NCBI RefSeq assembly: GCF_047675955.1
Contig: NC_132925.1
Span: forward strand, 23,832,688-23,896,687
Length of the DNA: 64,000 nt
From: Chlorocebus sabaeus
Lineage: Eukaryota; Chordata; Mammalia; Primates; Cercopithecidae
Direction: 5' to 3'
Under the pieces are notes generated by a model. That model saw nothing but the letters and a program-made list of their open reading frames with translations. It had not been told where the DNA came from and did not search any database. Shown piece by piece: positions 33,880 through 46,995 of this stretch. The first letter of the stretch is position 1; each line of letters starts with the position of its first letter. A program made the position numbers and the translations under genes.

Positions 33880-35830
33880 AGGCAGAAACTATTCAAATAT
33901 CAGACCATTAGAGGTCTTGTATGTGTGGAGGAGGGTCAGAGTCACTGAGAAAGCCTCAAAAGTGAGACTTAGTGACAGAAGCTCAGCTTAATGTTGAGGC
34001 TGAAAGAGGGTAACAGAGGATGCCATCACTGAACCACACGCCCAGGCTAACAAGTAGCTATAATAAGTATACAACAGAAGTTTCTTATTGGGGTAAGGAT
34101 AAGAGCTTAGAGAGACTAGCTCTCCGAGGCACAGAATCACGAAGATTACCTAAAGCTGGAAGAAAAAATAGAAACATTGAACAAACACCTCTGGGAATCT
34201 AGCCTCACTATAAGCATGGCACAGTCAAGGAATCTGAGGTCAGTAGAGTACTTATAATAGCAAAAGCAAAAATAAAACACTCACCCAGCTTGGTTCCTGA
34301 TTATGTTTACAAAAGCCTCCATACTAATGATTTGACAAAAGAAGCAGCATGCCCATTTTGAGGCATAAACACTACTTAGCTCTCTCTTATTCTCCATGTG
34401 ATAAACAGCTTTCATCCAAAAATTATGAAACAAAGTAAGAAATAATAACATACGGGAGACTGGGCATGGTGGCTTACGTCTGTGATCCCAGCACTTAGGG
34501 AGGCCGAGGCGGGTGGATTATGAGGTCAGGAGTTCGAGACCAGCCTGGTCAACATAGTGAAACCCTGTCTCTACTAAAAATACAAAAATTAGCTGGGCAT
34601 GGTGGCGCGTGCCTGTAGTCCCCGCTACTCGGGAGGCTGAGGCAGGAGAATCACTGGAACCCTGGAGGTGGAGGTTGTGGTAGCCAAGGTCGCACCCCTG
34701 CACTCCAGCCAGGGCAACAGAGCAAGACTCTGTTTCAAAATAGTAATAATAAAAATAATAATAACATATGGGACAAAAGTGATGAGAAATCAACTAAAGC
34801 AGACTCAGATATGATCAAGATATTGCGACTTTTATACCGGGAATTTAAAAAACTAGGACTAATACATCAAAGGCTATAGCGGAAAAGATAACCAATGTTT
34901 AAAAAAGATAGGAAATATCAAAAAAGTAATGGAATCTATAAGTAGTGATAAAAATTACCTGCTGGAAAAAAATTAAGTGCTATAAAATTTTAAAATGTAA
35001 TGACACGGAAATGTAGAATGCTTTCAATGGGATTGTTAGTAGACTTGACACTCAATCTCAAGCGAATTTAAAGGTGTAGAAATAGTGTGCAAACTGAACC
35101 AAAGAGGGAAAAACGTGAAAACACAAAGAAAAGAGTATACAAAACTTCAGGAAAATACCAAGGAGTCTAACGTATGTGTCGGTGGAATATTGAGATAAGA
35201 GTGAGAGAACAGGGAAGAAAAAGTATCTGAAAAGATGCTGGTCAAGAATTTTCCCCATAAGGAAGGTGTTAGGCAACAGTTCTACGAAGCTCAGAGCACA
35301 TAATTAACATTAAATATAAACCAAGAAACAATCACAACTTACAAAAACATGCTACATGGAATTTGCTGAAGTCCAGTGATAAAGAGGAACTCTCTAAGGA
35401 TAACAGAGAAAAAAAAGGACAGAATTCATCACACAGAAGAACGCAGATAAAATTAATAGCAGATTTTGTGTCAGAAGCCATGCAAGCAAGAATAAAATGG
35501 AATAACATCATCATTCAAGTGTTGGATAAAAAGGACAAACTAGAGTTTGGATAAACTAGAATTCAATTCAGAGAACAAATATATATTTCAAAAATAAACA
35601 GGCTATTTGATAAATAAAAATTGAGAGATGTTATTTGCTAAAGAAATTCTCTGAAAAAAGCTCATTAGGTAGAATACTAAATACTAGACAAAAACTAGAT
35701 CTATAAGATATGTGAAGAGCACTGAAATGGTGTAATTCATAAGTATAAATTTCATTTCTATGCTTAACTGTTCTCAAGATAATCATCTTTCTAAAATACA
35801 ATAGAAGGAATTATGGGTTTGTAGCATATA
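33880..35830 (+). repeat. Ancient L1M 5' part through ORF1 region, split by an Alu
   Basis: Words such as 'gatgagaaatcaactaaagc' (34780), 'aattttccccataaggaa' and 'cagaagccatgcaagcaaga' (35474) fall in the order of the L1M region from upstream of ORF1 to its 3' end. The small frames at 35058-35276, 35332-35514 and 35363-35554 do not preserve the protein. The portion before the Alu is weaker. HAL1, a half-L1 with ORF1 only, is an alternative name. Confidence 0.55.
34458..34756 (+). mobile_element. AluS-type element, full length
   Basis: Complete Alu ending in an impure (AAT)n tail. Target-site duplication of 17 bases with one mismatch: AATAATAACATACGGGA at 34441-34457 and AATAATAACATATGGGA at 34757-34773. 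Inserted into L1M. Confidence 0.93.
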
Positions 35831-38809
35831 AAAATACAATATACTAGATAATTAACAAAGTATAGAAGGGAAGAATTGGGAGTATATTATTGGGTGACAC
35901 ATATTACTTAAAGGTAGATTGTGATTAATTAATAATGACTTTCATAAACTCTAGGATGGCAACTGAAATAAAACAGGAATAAAAATCAACTAATAGAGGA
36001 TGAAAAAATGAATGTTTTTATATGTCATTGCCAATACAGAACTGGAGTGTGTGTATGTAATGTTAAGGAATTTTTTTCTTGGTTCAAGAAGAAATGCATA
36101 GACAGCTTAGGTAATCGGTACTTTTGCAATAAATCAGATCTCTGAAGCAAAGGATAGAAAAAGCATTGGGTAGAAGTTCAAGTACTTAGTGTTTACTCTA
36201 CTTTGTGTGTGTGTATATGTGTAGATTATGGGAGCAAGAAAAAAAAAAACTAAAGAAAGAAAGAGCATACAGAAACATCAGGTTTTATAGAACTGCCATA
36301 GGCAAGGAAAGAACATTTAAGAAAGTATTCCTTTTAGTGATGTAAATATAATTTACACAAATAATTTTCTATTGGGACTATCAGTAGGCTATATACATAG
36401 TGGAAACTCTGTGTTAGCATTATAAATGAAGATGAGAAATAGCTCATCCACTGACCGTGGATTAAACCAATTTTTCTAGATAAAATGGTGATGGAAGGTA
36501 GAGTCATATGAAACAGCTGTGTTTGCATCAATACTACATCGAATAATTTATATGTTGACCTTAGATATCACTCTTAGTCCTCACTCACTCAGGTCATCAT
36601 ACCTCTTAAGTAATAATTAAAATTTATTGAAAATGTCATTTTTTTCTTTTGTCTTTTTATTTGAACCTGAGTGTCTCTAAGTCTCTGGCTGGGATGCATG
36701 CATCAGCCTTTTACATGGCTTATATTACTTTATATACCATGTTTTCTGTACATGGTTTTGGCCTGTTCTATCACTTACCTCTAATTTGGACGAAAGGGTT
36801 CAAGGGAAGAAACAATATGAGAGGAGGCCTATTCTAGGATATTAACTGACAAATAATAGGAATTCAAAAAAAATGTAAGAAAGACGAAATGGAACAGGAA
36901 TAACGGCTGAAGAAATATAGATGGAATACTTATATTTTTAATGAAACATTCATATGCTGATTTACATAATTTGAAAGGTTTTTTCCCATAAACATGTAAT
37001 GAAAAGAAAAGAATGAAAGTTTTCTAATCCAAATAAAGATCTCTGCTTGAAAATTAAAAATTCACATTGTAACTATATTAATAAGAAGAGATTCATAAGC
37101 ATGTTGCACATAACACACAGAGGAAATATTCAAATAACAGGGATGGAAGGAATCCAATAGCTATTCAAGGGGAGAAAAACATAAATAAATCTATAAACAA
37201 ACAAAATATGCGACAGCTTTAAAATGTTCCTCTCTAACATTAAACTTTAGAAGACTACTGAGTGAGACCACCAAATTCCAAATAAGCATTTACCATTTAA
37301 GAATTGTGTCCAGCAAAATTATTATTTATGAATTTAGGCATATAAAATCTTTTTTATGGAAACAAATGGAAAATATGATACACAGATACCATTTGTGATT
37401 TAGGTTCTAAGAAGCCTGTAACAAAAACAATAAAAATATTCAAAATCATGACATAATCTGTAAGGAAACTACAGAAATGTCAGTAAAGAGAAGAAAACTT
37501 TAAAAACTGTTAGTTTTGTTCATAACTCTAAGGATTTTTAAAATAGCTACAAATACAAGTTATAAGTTTTTTTCAGTAGTAGCGAATATTGTAAAAAGAG
37601 TGTGATGAAATTTAAATTCTATATCATATGTTTAAAAATAGAAAAGTGCATGGGAATTCAGACATACCTTTTGAAAAACCATAAATTTGAATAAAATATT
37701 GTTTTCCTTTTACTTTGAGGATTTAATACATATTTAAGAATATTTCTAAAAAGAGTTGAAGTAGGGTGTAGGTAGAATTAAAGGAAAATTACTATACTCA
37801 GGAAAAAACATTATATATAAATAAAAAGTAATGTATCTTTTCTTTAAAAAAGAGAAATAAAACATAACAAAATAAAAACATTTTTTAAAATCCAAAAATG
37901 TTATATTAAATATAGTAAAAGTATTTCTATTTTACTCTCCTCTGTGACGATAAGAATAAAAACAATAAATAGAAGTTTGTGTGTTGGGGAAAAGGGGAAA
38001 GAGAGAGATTAATCTTAACAAAAGTAGTGATAATTAAATTCCAACAGCAATTTATGAAGAACATAGTGAAATATACTTTTGCCTAATGGGAAAAAGGTTA
38101 TTATAAGCAGAGTTATAGCTGTGTCCATCTATCTAATTATCTATCTTCTATCTATCAATGGATTAATAAAAAATGTTTATTAGTATATTAAGGAAGAGAT
38201 CAGTCTTGAAGAGGTAAAACCCACCACCTTTTGCAACAGCTAAGTGTAGATACAAAGGCAAGACCAAGGCATAACCCTGTGAACTTTATAGTATAGGAGA
38301 TATAAGGAATTCAGAGTTAGTTGGGAACTGTAGAGACTGACCATTTTACCAAGATATGAGATTTCTGCCAGCTTGGGAGAAGGTAGCTGGAGTGTCAAAA
38401 CTCAGCAGTTCAGTCACCACAGAAGACTAGGAGAGATGAAGGGAAGAAATGAGGTAGGGGGATGAAAACAGAATACCTGTGATATATAGAGTGCTACTGC
38501 CTGTCACAAATTTCTTCCCAATTCTGTCAGAAAAATAAATAATAATGTTGTGAACACCAAGCCAAATTTGAGCCCAGATTTGATAGAATTGGAAAAAATT
38601 ACTATTAATGCAATTGGGAAATACAGACTTTTTTTGAACAAAATTACCAAAAAAATCCCCTGAAAATATATAGTATTTACTGACCAGAAATCCACAAAAT
38701 TAAAAATGTGTCATGAAAAGATAATTCTAGACACTATTTTTATGCCTATATTTAAAAATATATTCTGAGTAATTAATGTTCTTACATGATTATAACGTCA
38801 CTGAAATGT
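35831..38809. other. Anonymous AT-rich DNA, about 3 kb
   Basis: The longest run before 50 kb with no element I can name. It probably includes decayed LINE sequence. An A-run lies at 36239-36250 and a short TATC-like repeat at 38125-38160. Short frames on both strands have no domain and no splice context. Confidence 0.45.
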
Positions 38810-39285
38810 TTCTTCTTCCTTACCTATCATTTGCTTCCTTAGCTACTTTAGACACATTGGCTCCCTTGCTATTCCTCAGAAATCTTAGGCCCTTCACAGT
38901 TGCTACTCTTTCTGCCTAAATAAATTACCTCTGCTTGGACCGCTGAGAAAAAAGCAAGAGAAAAATCAGAACAAAACTTCAGAGGCTTTGCACTTCTTTC
39001 ATTCACATACATTTTTCTAATTTGCACTCAATGTACTTCATCATATAAACTTTCGTGATCACCCTGTGTAACACAGAAACCATCTTCATAATTCTTTATA
39101 TTCTAATAGCACTTATTACTCTGTATGCATATGTGTATGTGTGCGTATTTGTAGACAATTGTAAATCCATGTTTATCATGCAGAATGTAAACTCTGAAAG
39201 TTTTGTTCTGTTTTGTTCGTTATTTGTTGCCTAGGAAAATGACAACATAGTGATTGCTCAGTAAATATGTATGAATGGAGTACAT
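38810..39285 (+). repeat. L2 LINE 3' end
   Basis: The order matches the L2 3' region: 'gctactctttctgcctaaat', 'cgtgatcaccctgtgtaac', 'aatagcacttattactctgt', 'cagaatgtaaactctgaa', then the terminal 'gctcagtaaatatgtatga'. L2 is an ancient mammalian LINE. Confidence 0.65.
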
Positions 39286-39379
39286 ATAAAATAAAATATA
39301 AAGTCCATACTATTAATAATTAATAGTAAAAACAAAATATAAATCACCACAAGAAGAATTTGTGGGTGCAACTAAATCT

Positions 39380-40420
39380 TTTCTCAGAAGAAAATTTTAT
39401 CCCAAAATGTTTTATTTGAAAATAGGGATAAAAAGTTAGCAAACTTTCCATTGTCATAAGCTAACAAAAACATAAATCTGGAATGAAAAAGAAGAAAATA
39501 AAGATACAGAGAAACAATAAGGAAATTGAAAGTTAAAACAACATAAAGATGATTAAGGAAATAAAAACACAGTGAAAACAATACATTTCAGAAAACTTTT
39601 GAGTAAATCATGAGTAAAAAGAAAAAAGTGACAAAGAGCAACAGACAACCATAAGCCCAAAATCATCATCAAGAAAGAAAGGAGATAGAAAAGGAATAAA
39701 GATAAGATTTAGAAATATTAGAAAATACTGTGAATTGCAGAGTTCTAATAAATTTAAAAGCCTACTTGGTATTAGTAGTTATAAAAGAAATACATAAATC
39801 GTCACGTTTGATCTAAAAATAAGAAACCATGTAGAAATCAAAATGATGAAAAAATACATCAAGGCAAATTTTCATTAAAGACCAATGAGATCTACGTGGC
39901 TTCATAGGTGTGAGTAAATATTCCATAAATCATATAAATTTTATCTTAGAAAACATATTTCAGATCACAGAAAAAAGATGAAAGACTAATTGATTTACTT
40001 TATGGCCCTGGTATAATTCTGTTACCAAAACTAGCAAGAACACTATTGCAAAAAAGGAAATCATAGTTCACAGGGGCCAAGACATCCAATGCTCAGCAAT
40101 GTATCATTAAATAAACTTCATCAATGATCTTTAATATATATAGAGAGAATAAATATAACTTATCTTCATGATAAAACTCTTAATATAAATAATAATGGGA
40201 TATCTTCTTTATTTGATAAATGACTTCTACCACAAACCAAAATCAAATGTTATACATAATTAAGATATAATTTTTACTAATGCTAAGCTCAAAACAAGCA
40301 TGTTCAATAAATTTGACTTATTTCTAATTTTCAGTATGCTTCTTGAATATATTGACAATATATGAACATTTTATAGCAAATCTGGACAAAATAACAATGA
40401 GAGGGTGAAGAGCTGTTAAG
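39380..40420 (+). repeat. L1M ORF2 fragment (RT region)
   Basis: Decayed sense ORF2. The block at 39998-40060 ('ttctgttaccaaaactagc', 'aagaacactattgcaaaaa') corresponds to the conserved '...P-K-P...' block of the reverse transcriptase. 'catgataaaactctt' at 40168 fits the RT palm. No long frame survives. Confidence 0.55.
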
Positions 40421-41294
40421 ATTAGGTAATAAACAATAATCTTCAACAGATTTTGACTTGGGAAAAGCGGGTTCATAGTCATCCTATTTTCGAAACTATT
40501 TCAGTTTCCCATTGAACAAATCCAAGCACAATATTAGACATCAAGTTGTTATAAGTTGCACAATAAAGTGATATTAGATTATTTTACAATGAGAACACTC
40601 CATTGCTAATTAATATGAATGTGAGATATAAACATATGCAATAGCTGGGGAAATGAAGACTAGAAGTCAACATATGTTGGACTAAGTCCCTTTTTAAGTA
40701 GATTGGGCCTGGCACATGGAAACCCAACCCTGTACTGGAAAGGAACAGAAGGACCTCAGATGCTGGTGCAGAAATATGGGTCTTTAAAAGCCTAGTGGGT
40801 TTGAAGAAGGCGAGGCTGAGATAGGTAAATAAATAAAGAGACCAGGAAGCTTTAATTCAATTTTAGGTAAACCTAACAATGGGGGAAGCCTACCCAAATG
40901 AAAGCAAAAGACTAATAATTTTTCCAGATATGTGAATCCTCTAAGAATGGTGAAAGTTAAATCTAAGGGCTCCCTAGGTACCCTGATTTGTCATGTGTTT
41001 TCTAAAATAGGACAAATTGTTTTATAGATATTATACTGATTTTTTAATATCCCAATTTTAACTTAACAGTTTTCTAACTTCAGTGCTGGCTCATAAATGT
41101 TTGTGTCCTGGGAAATAAACAATTCTACTATCAGAACTATGAAGCCATTGATCAATTTTGAAAATGGAAGCTGACTTTCTCAGACAATTTAGGAAGTCCA
41201 AAACGTATAAAACCTAATTTAGCAGATAAATTTTCTTTCAAAAATCCTCCTTTAATATATCAAGCCATGGGCTTGAGAGGTTTGATCAGTGTTT
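40421..41294. other. Anonymous intergenic DNA
   Basis: No family recognised. Slightly GC-richer near 40690-40880. Confidence 0.45.
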
Positions 41295-41507
41295 GAAAGC
41301 ATTTATAAGGGCTAGATAGTAAATATTTTAGGCTTTGCAGGCCTTATAGTTTCCTGTGGAGATACTCTGCTCCAGACTGAAAGCAGATAATCCATACAGA
41401 TAATAGATAATACATAAACAAATGGTGTATTTAGGTGCTAATAAAACTTTATTTACAAAAATGTAGCCGTCTTTGGTCCATGGGTCATAGTTTGCTAAGA
41501 ACCCCTG
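41295..41507 (+). repeat. hAT-Charlie DNA transposon end
   Basis: 'gctagatagtaaatatttta', 'ggctttgcaggcc', 'aataaaactttatttacaaa' and the terminal 'cctga' after 'gtttgctaagaac' follow the well-known end of a Charlie-group element. It ends at 41507 where the inverted-repeat terminus is expected. Confidence 0.75.
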
Positions 41508-41511
41508 AAGT

Positions 41512-41537
41512 TTTTGTTTGTTTGTTTGTTTGTTTTG
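41512..41537 (+). repeat. (TTTG)n microsatellite
   Basis: About six 4-base units directly after the hAT terminus. Confidence 0.9.
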
Positions 41538-42499
41538 GTTGATTGCTTTCTGTGGAAAAGAAAGTTTTTGCTGGATTTTTTTCTATATTTTTTCCTAAAG
41601 ATACAGTCATTTTCTGACAAATGCAGTTGCCTGAAATATAACACAGAAAGCCAGAAATAAAGCCACTCTTCCCACTTCCCTCAGACTTCTGCTCTGCATC
41701 TCTGCGTATATCATATTCTGGTTTTGGGGTAGACAACATTTTCTCAAGATTCTGTTTACTATTTCTTCTTAAATTCTACAGTGTGGAAAGATCCCTAAGC
41801 AACTGAGCAAGGTTTTTTTTTTGTTGTTGTTGTTGTTGTTTTTTTTTTTTTTTTTTTTTTAGGAACTTTCATGATACCTTTTCAACTCTCGACAGCTGAA
41901 AGATTTTGTAAGCAGAAAATAGTCTCAGCCTTAAACGTCTAATTCTTACTTACCACTTGATAAAACTCCAACAAGAGGAAATGATTAATACAAGAGATAG
42001 AATCAGTAAATAATTTCCAGATTGAGTACAGTGAAAACTAAGGATTATCAAAAGAAAAAATTTCTACAATTTTCCAGACCCAAGTAAAGATCATGTCATT
42101 AAATTGTTGCTACCATTGAGACGACAATATTTTTACTGAAATTATTGAAATGAGGGGAAAAAAAGCTATAAGATAATAAACTCCATTCCTCTACAATAAG
42201 TCAGAGAAAATGATAGAGTGGAAAAAAGCATCGAGTAATGAAGAGTTAACAAATCCTATTTTAAAAAATCTGGGAAGTCTTGATATTGCAATCTTGCAAA
42301 AAAGAAAATGATCATATAAGGAAAAAAGTTAAGGTGAAAATGAAAGAGTAGAAGGGAAGAAAAATCTCTTGGGAAGTGAAGGTGACTGTAGTATTATTGC
42401 TAGATTATCTTAAGAGTCAATATGTATTGTTTTTTAAACTAGGGAGAAAAAGCTATATATAAGTAAATAATAATGTAAACAAGATTGCAAACTGATCAA
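41538..42499. other. Anonymous DNA with a T-rich/(TTG)n run
   Basis: No element named. A T10-(GTT)n-T23 tract lies at 41813-41862. The reverse frame at 41485-41739 partly translates the TTTG repeat and has no domain. Confidence 0.5.
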
Positions 42500-43970
42500 A
42501 TATGACTGGGCGCCACAGCTCTGTCTTTAATTTTAGCCATTATTGTGGGTATATAGTGTCATCCAATTTATGATTTTAATTTGCTTGTCACTAATTAATA
42601 ATTTAAAGCATTTTTTATTGTGTTTAGAAGTCATTTACATATCTTTTATCAACTGTCTATTCAATTCTTTTGCCCATATTTTAATTGGTTTCTATGGGTT
42701 TATAATTTTTGAATTGTAAAAGAAACACAAACTTTTATGTACACATACACACTATTATAAGAAATTTATTTCAGAGTATAATTGTCTTTTTAAAATATAT
42801 CTTAATGAATTAAAATATTTAATGTAGATAAACTCTAGTTTATCAGTTTTGTAAATGGTCCTTAAAACAGGACAAAATCCTTTACAAGGAATACGCCCTA
42901 CTAAAAAGTCATGCAAACATTTGCATACTTTTGCTTCTAAATAGAAGTTTGGCTTTATATTATCATTTATGAGGCACACAAATTTATTTTTTAAGTGACA
43001 TGAGGTAGAAGTAAAAGACAAGTTTTTCTCACATCTATACACAATTGTTCCAATAATATTTGCTGAAAGATGGTGCTCTTTTCTATTTAATTGTTTTATT
43101 TTTAATTTTTTTCCATTTAACCAATACCACATGGTCTTAATTACTATAAATTCACAGTAAGTGTTAAGATGAGATATTCTTTCTAATTGCTTACCTACAT
43201 TTTATGCATGAGATAGGTATTATAAATTATTTGCTTTTCTATTATAAATTAGAATTAGACTTTAAATTACTACCAACAAAAAAAGCTTGCTGTGATTTAA
43301 GTTGAGATTTTGTTAAATCTATATATTAATTGTCGAATTTGACATTTTTTAAGTCTTTGGATCCATGAACAAGTCTTTCCATTTGTTTTAAAGTTTCCTT
43401 AGTTTGTTTCAAAAATATTTTGTAATTTTCATCTTGAACATCTTTTGTTAAAATAATTCCTAGATATGCATTTTAAAAGCTATTACCAATAATGTTTTTA
43501 CAATTTGATTTTCCAAATATTTATTAATATGTATACAAATATATTGTTTAGTATTAGATTTATATATTTTGATCTTATTAAATCCACTTTAACTTCTGTT
43601 TGTATATTTCTTAGGAATCTTTGTATAAATTATTATGCCATTTTAAATAAATACAATTTTATGCCTTTTTTCAGTTTTTGTTTCGTTTCTTCCTCCTTTC
43701 CTTCTCTACTGTAAAAGATCTCTTGAACAATGTTAATTATTAATGGTGAGTCTATTTCCCAATCTTAAGGAAAACCATTTAGCATCCCATCATTAAATAT
43801 GCTTTAGGTTTTTATAGATACCTTTATACAGACTAGGAGCTTCTTTCTGTTTCGTGTTTACTGAGAGGTATTTTTTTTCTCTTACAGTATCAAAGTTTTT
43901 CTGTATCACTTTTAATGATATTACAAAATTTTTATGTATCGATGTGGTGAAATAGATGGATTAGTTCTAA
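42500..43970 (-). repeat. L1M LINE ORF2, reverse strand
   Basis: Reverse-complement landmarks of old L1 ORF2 occur from C-terminal to RT as coordinate rises: 'tcttttgcccatattttaat' (42668), 'ccaataccacatggtctta' (43121), 'aatctatatattaattgtcg', 'gatccatgaacaagtcttt', 'catcttttgttaaaataatt', 'tcttaaggaaaaccatttag'. The 125-codon reverse frame at 42755-43132 overlaps it and is not a gene. Confidence 0.75.
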
Positions 43971-43974
43971 CAGC

Positions 43975-44400
43975 ATTATTAAAGTATACATAACATATGA
44001 TAAAGTTTATATAATTAAAGTGTACACTGTGATAAGTTTTGACATATGTATAAGCCTATAAACTTGTCATCAAGCTAATGAAATGACTGGAAAGAGTTCC
44101 TTATTTCTCCTCTGAAAAATATTCCCACACCTTCTTTGCTTCCTTTTCCCAAAGACCTGTCTGAAGACAGTAACTGATCAGCTTCCTGTCACTATCAATT
44201 AGTTTACATTTTCTAATGTCTTATATAAATGAGGTCATACAATATACACTCTTTCTATCTGGTTCTTTTACCCAGAAAAAAGTATTTTCAGATTCAGCTG
44301 TGTTGCTGCATTTATCAATAATTACTTTCTGCATATTACTGAGTAAAATTGCATTATATAAATTTAATGAATTTACTAAAAATAAACATATATCTTCTAT
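43975..44400 (-). repeat. Second L1M 3' region, reverse strand
   Basis: Begins with 3'-untranslated wording ('acatatgataaagtttata', 'gttttgacatatgtataag'), then 'tataaatgaggtcatacaat' and 'cagattcagctgtgttgct'. A separate 3' end beginning after the previous L1M piece, so two L1M copies stand in tandem. Confidence 0.7.
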
Positions 44401-44489
44401 ACATTATGTAATTTATAATTAATTTATAATGTAAAATGTTAAAATAAGATATCCTGCTTGGTATTGATTGTACTTTTATATGAGTGGCG

Positions 44490-44575
44490 TAATAATTTAA
44501 TTATTAATTAAATTATTAATTAAATTTGGAAAATTAAATTAAATTTGGAAACAATTAAATTTGGAAAATTGTTAT
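44490..44575. repeat. AT-only tract with three AAATTTGGAAA copies
   Basis: An (ATTAATTAA)-like tract runs into AAATTTGGAAA at 44522, 44541 and 44557, spaced 19 and 16 bases apart. Small local duplication next to the retroviral insertion. Confidence 0.85.
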
Positions 44576-44706
44576 CCACAGTGTTCAGTTTTTTTCTATC
44601 CCTTTATTTTTCTATTCTCCTTGTGGGATTCTTATTTTTCATGTAGTATGCCTCTTGGTATAGTTAGACATGTCTCTGAGTCTGTTCATTTTTTGTCTCC
44701 TTCTTG

Positions 44707-45270
44707 TGTTAACCAGCTCAGAGGACTGTCTGCCTTTTTGCAAGAGCAGGGGGAGCAGTGCGCCAACTTTCTGCATCCCAAGCTATTGCCCAGCATCTTG
44801 GAAAAACTGGGTCACACACAGACTTGAAGGATGAATGCAGGGCTTTTATTGAGTGGTGGAGGTGGCTATCAGTGGGATGGATGGGAAGCTGGAAGTAGGA
44901 TGGAGTGGGAAGATGGTCTTCTAGAGTTTGCCCATCCCGCTACTGATCTGCTGTCTTCTGGTCCCCAACCAAACTCTTCTCAGCATTCAGATGTTCCTTC
45001 TTTTCTCTCCTCTGTGCGCCATTCTGCTGTTTGTCTGCTCATCTCCTTGTCTTCTCATCTCCTTGTCTGACCGTCTGCTTTTGGACCCTGGGGTTCGGGG
45101 TTTATATGGGCACAGGATGAAGGCATGGCAGGCCAAAAGGCAACTGTTGGGCATGAAAACAGGAATGTCTGTTCTCATTTAGGTCGATGGGTATTCAGGC
45201 ATGAGGGTGGGGCCTTTGCCAGAAAACTGTCCTCTCCTACCCAGTATTTCCCTGTGTGTTGTCTGTATCA
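44707..45270 (-). mobile_element. 3' LTR of the class I endogenous retrovirus
   Basis: About 560 bases that recur at 48556-49108 in the same orientation. On the reverse strand it starts TGATACAGAC after a short purine-rich run (a decayed polypurine tract), has a TATA-like 'catataaacc' near 45100, an AATAAA at 44845-44850, and ends near 'gttaacaca'. No clear target duplication: the outer flanks of the provirus do not match. Confidence 0.85.
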
Positions 45271-45669
45271 TTTCCCACTTCTGAAGAGGAACATCTAACC
45301 GCTATTAGAATATGGACGACGACCAATCTTAGCTACTTTCTCCTGACAGGGGGCATTTTTTTGGAGAAAATGACAGTCAACTTTCTCCCAGAAGTCTACC
45401 TAAGGGTCCCTGGCAAAAGGGAGCCATTGACTGAGACTCCAGTTGCCTGACTGTTTGGAGTTTGATTGCCTCTACGTGAGAGAGAATAAAACAAGTTTTA
45501 AGTATCCATGGTTAAACATGTGCATTATACAAGGAAAGAATCTAGTGTCAAAGATTACAGAAATAAGAAGTGAAATATACTAACATTGTTCCCTTAAGCT
45601 GTTTCACTCTGGTGAAAGAAATTAAAACTTGTAGGGGAATAGCTACGTTTTAGAAGAGACATAACTGTT
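45271..45669 (-). mobile_element. Retroviral 3' internal remnant after a large deletion
   Basis: About 400 bases between the decayed gag nucleocapsid and the 3' LTR. A full provirus would have several kilobases of pol and env here, and I see none. The part next to the LTR ends in the purine-rich run expected before a 3' LTR. Confidence 0.6.
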
Positions 45670-46995
45670 CTTGCCACATCTGTAGCAGTTAACAAGTGTA
45701 TCCTGGGAATTCTGGGGTTTGCGGGCTTATATGGTTGCCATTAAAGCTTCTGCCTCTTTCTTGTGTCTCCCTGTCTCTACTGTAAAAGACCAAGGTGGCT
45801 ACTTTCAGGAGGTCTTCTAAAATAGTCTCTGGTGCCAGGCCCCATTTCTGCAACTTCCTCCTGATATCAGGGACTGCCTGTGTAATACGTTTATCCTTCA
45901 GGATTAGCTGCCCTCCAATGGAAGTATGAGATGGAGAGGTGCGCTTTACCAAGGCCTCTCTTAGCTTCTTCAAGAAGTCAGTGAGATTTTTAAAAATTAA
46001 ATCCTTGGTCTATCATGGATAACTTAGTATAATTGAGAGGTGTGTATTCAGTCCTGTGTAAGCCCTCAATTATGTATATCTCAAAGTGTCTCCTCCTCTA
46101 GTCTCTTGTCTCATCACTGATATCCCATTCAGGCTCATTTATTAGTACTGCTTCTCTTCCAGCTGGATAAAGTTTAGTCCTTTCTCTGATTCTAGATGTG
46201 ATACAAAGCTCATCCCCAAATTTCTCTGCTGCTTGCAGAGAAGCTTGCTTCTTAGTGTCCGTCAGAGACTGATTCAAAAGTAACAATGTCTTTCAGGAGG
46301 GTTCAAATACTTGAGTGAAATTCAGGAAAGCCTCTATATATCTGTCAGAGTCATCTGAAAAATTGCCAAGATCTTCCTTAAATTGCTTTAAGTCCTGTAG
46401 AGACAAAAGGACCTGGACCTTACGGGGGCCAAATTAACCAGGCATATGTTGGAGGGGCAAGAGTGAGACTGGGGCTTGTCCGGAGTGATAATTTCTAGAA
46501 GGGGGCAAGCAAGAGACTCAAGGTAGAAAGGGAGGTCGAGTAGGGCCTGGAGAAGCAGGGCTGGAGGGAGCTGGCTCCTCTGATACGGTGCCTCTGGGAT
46601 TTGTATCTTTAATTCCCTGGAATTGCCCCTTGCAGCCTTTCCTGAGATGGCAAAAAGGAGGGCTAGATCAATCCTGTACTGTTGCCAATGTCTGGATTGC
46701 CCTGCAAGGTATAGAAAGCCTACACATATGGAGCCTCAGACCATCTGTCCTCATGCCTACAGAAAAGGTTGTAGGATGGTATCAAAAAATGGTTCCTTCC
46801 TGAGGCCAAGTCAGTCCTTTATAATTGGGCCAAACTTTTCTGCAGAGGGCTGTCTGACATTTTTCCTCCAGATTCTGAGGGTCAACGTAGTCCCCGTGGT
46901 TCAGGATTACACTCCAGAGGAGTATAAGCTGGAGGTGTTGAAGTGAGCTGGTTGCCCATTCTGAAAGACAGGGAATAGAAACATCCCTCATTTCC
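45670..46995 (-). pseudogene. gag remnant of the endogenous retrovirus
   Basis: Gammaretrovirus-like gag, interrupted. Reverse frames at 46098-46286 and 45689-45973 read as capsid pieces: one has 'KKQASLQAAEKFGDE', the other 'GQLILKDK' and 'PDIRRKLQKWG', characteristic of class I ERV capsid. A matrix-side piece lies at 46782-46991. At 45670-45687 a nucleocapsid zinc-knuckle start reads CYRCGK, in a frame shifted from the capsid piece upstream, and the distal half of the knuckle is not preserved. Frameshifts and stops separate every segment, so no Gag can be made. Confidence 0.8.

Noticed and set aside
42755..43132. 125-codon reverse open frame
   Set aside because: Overlaps a decayed reverse-strand L1M ORF2, but the translated residues do not match a conserved ORF2 block. 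Chance frame.
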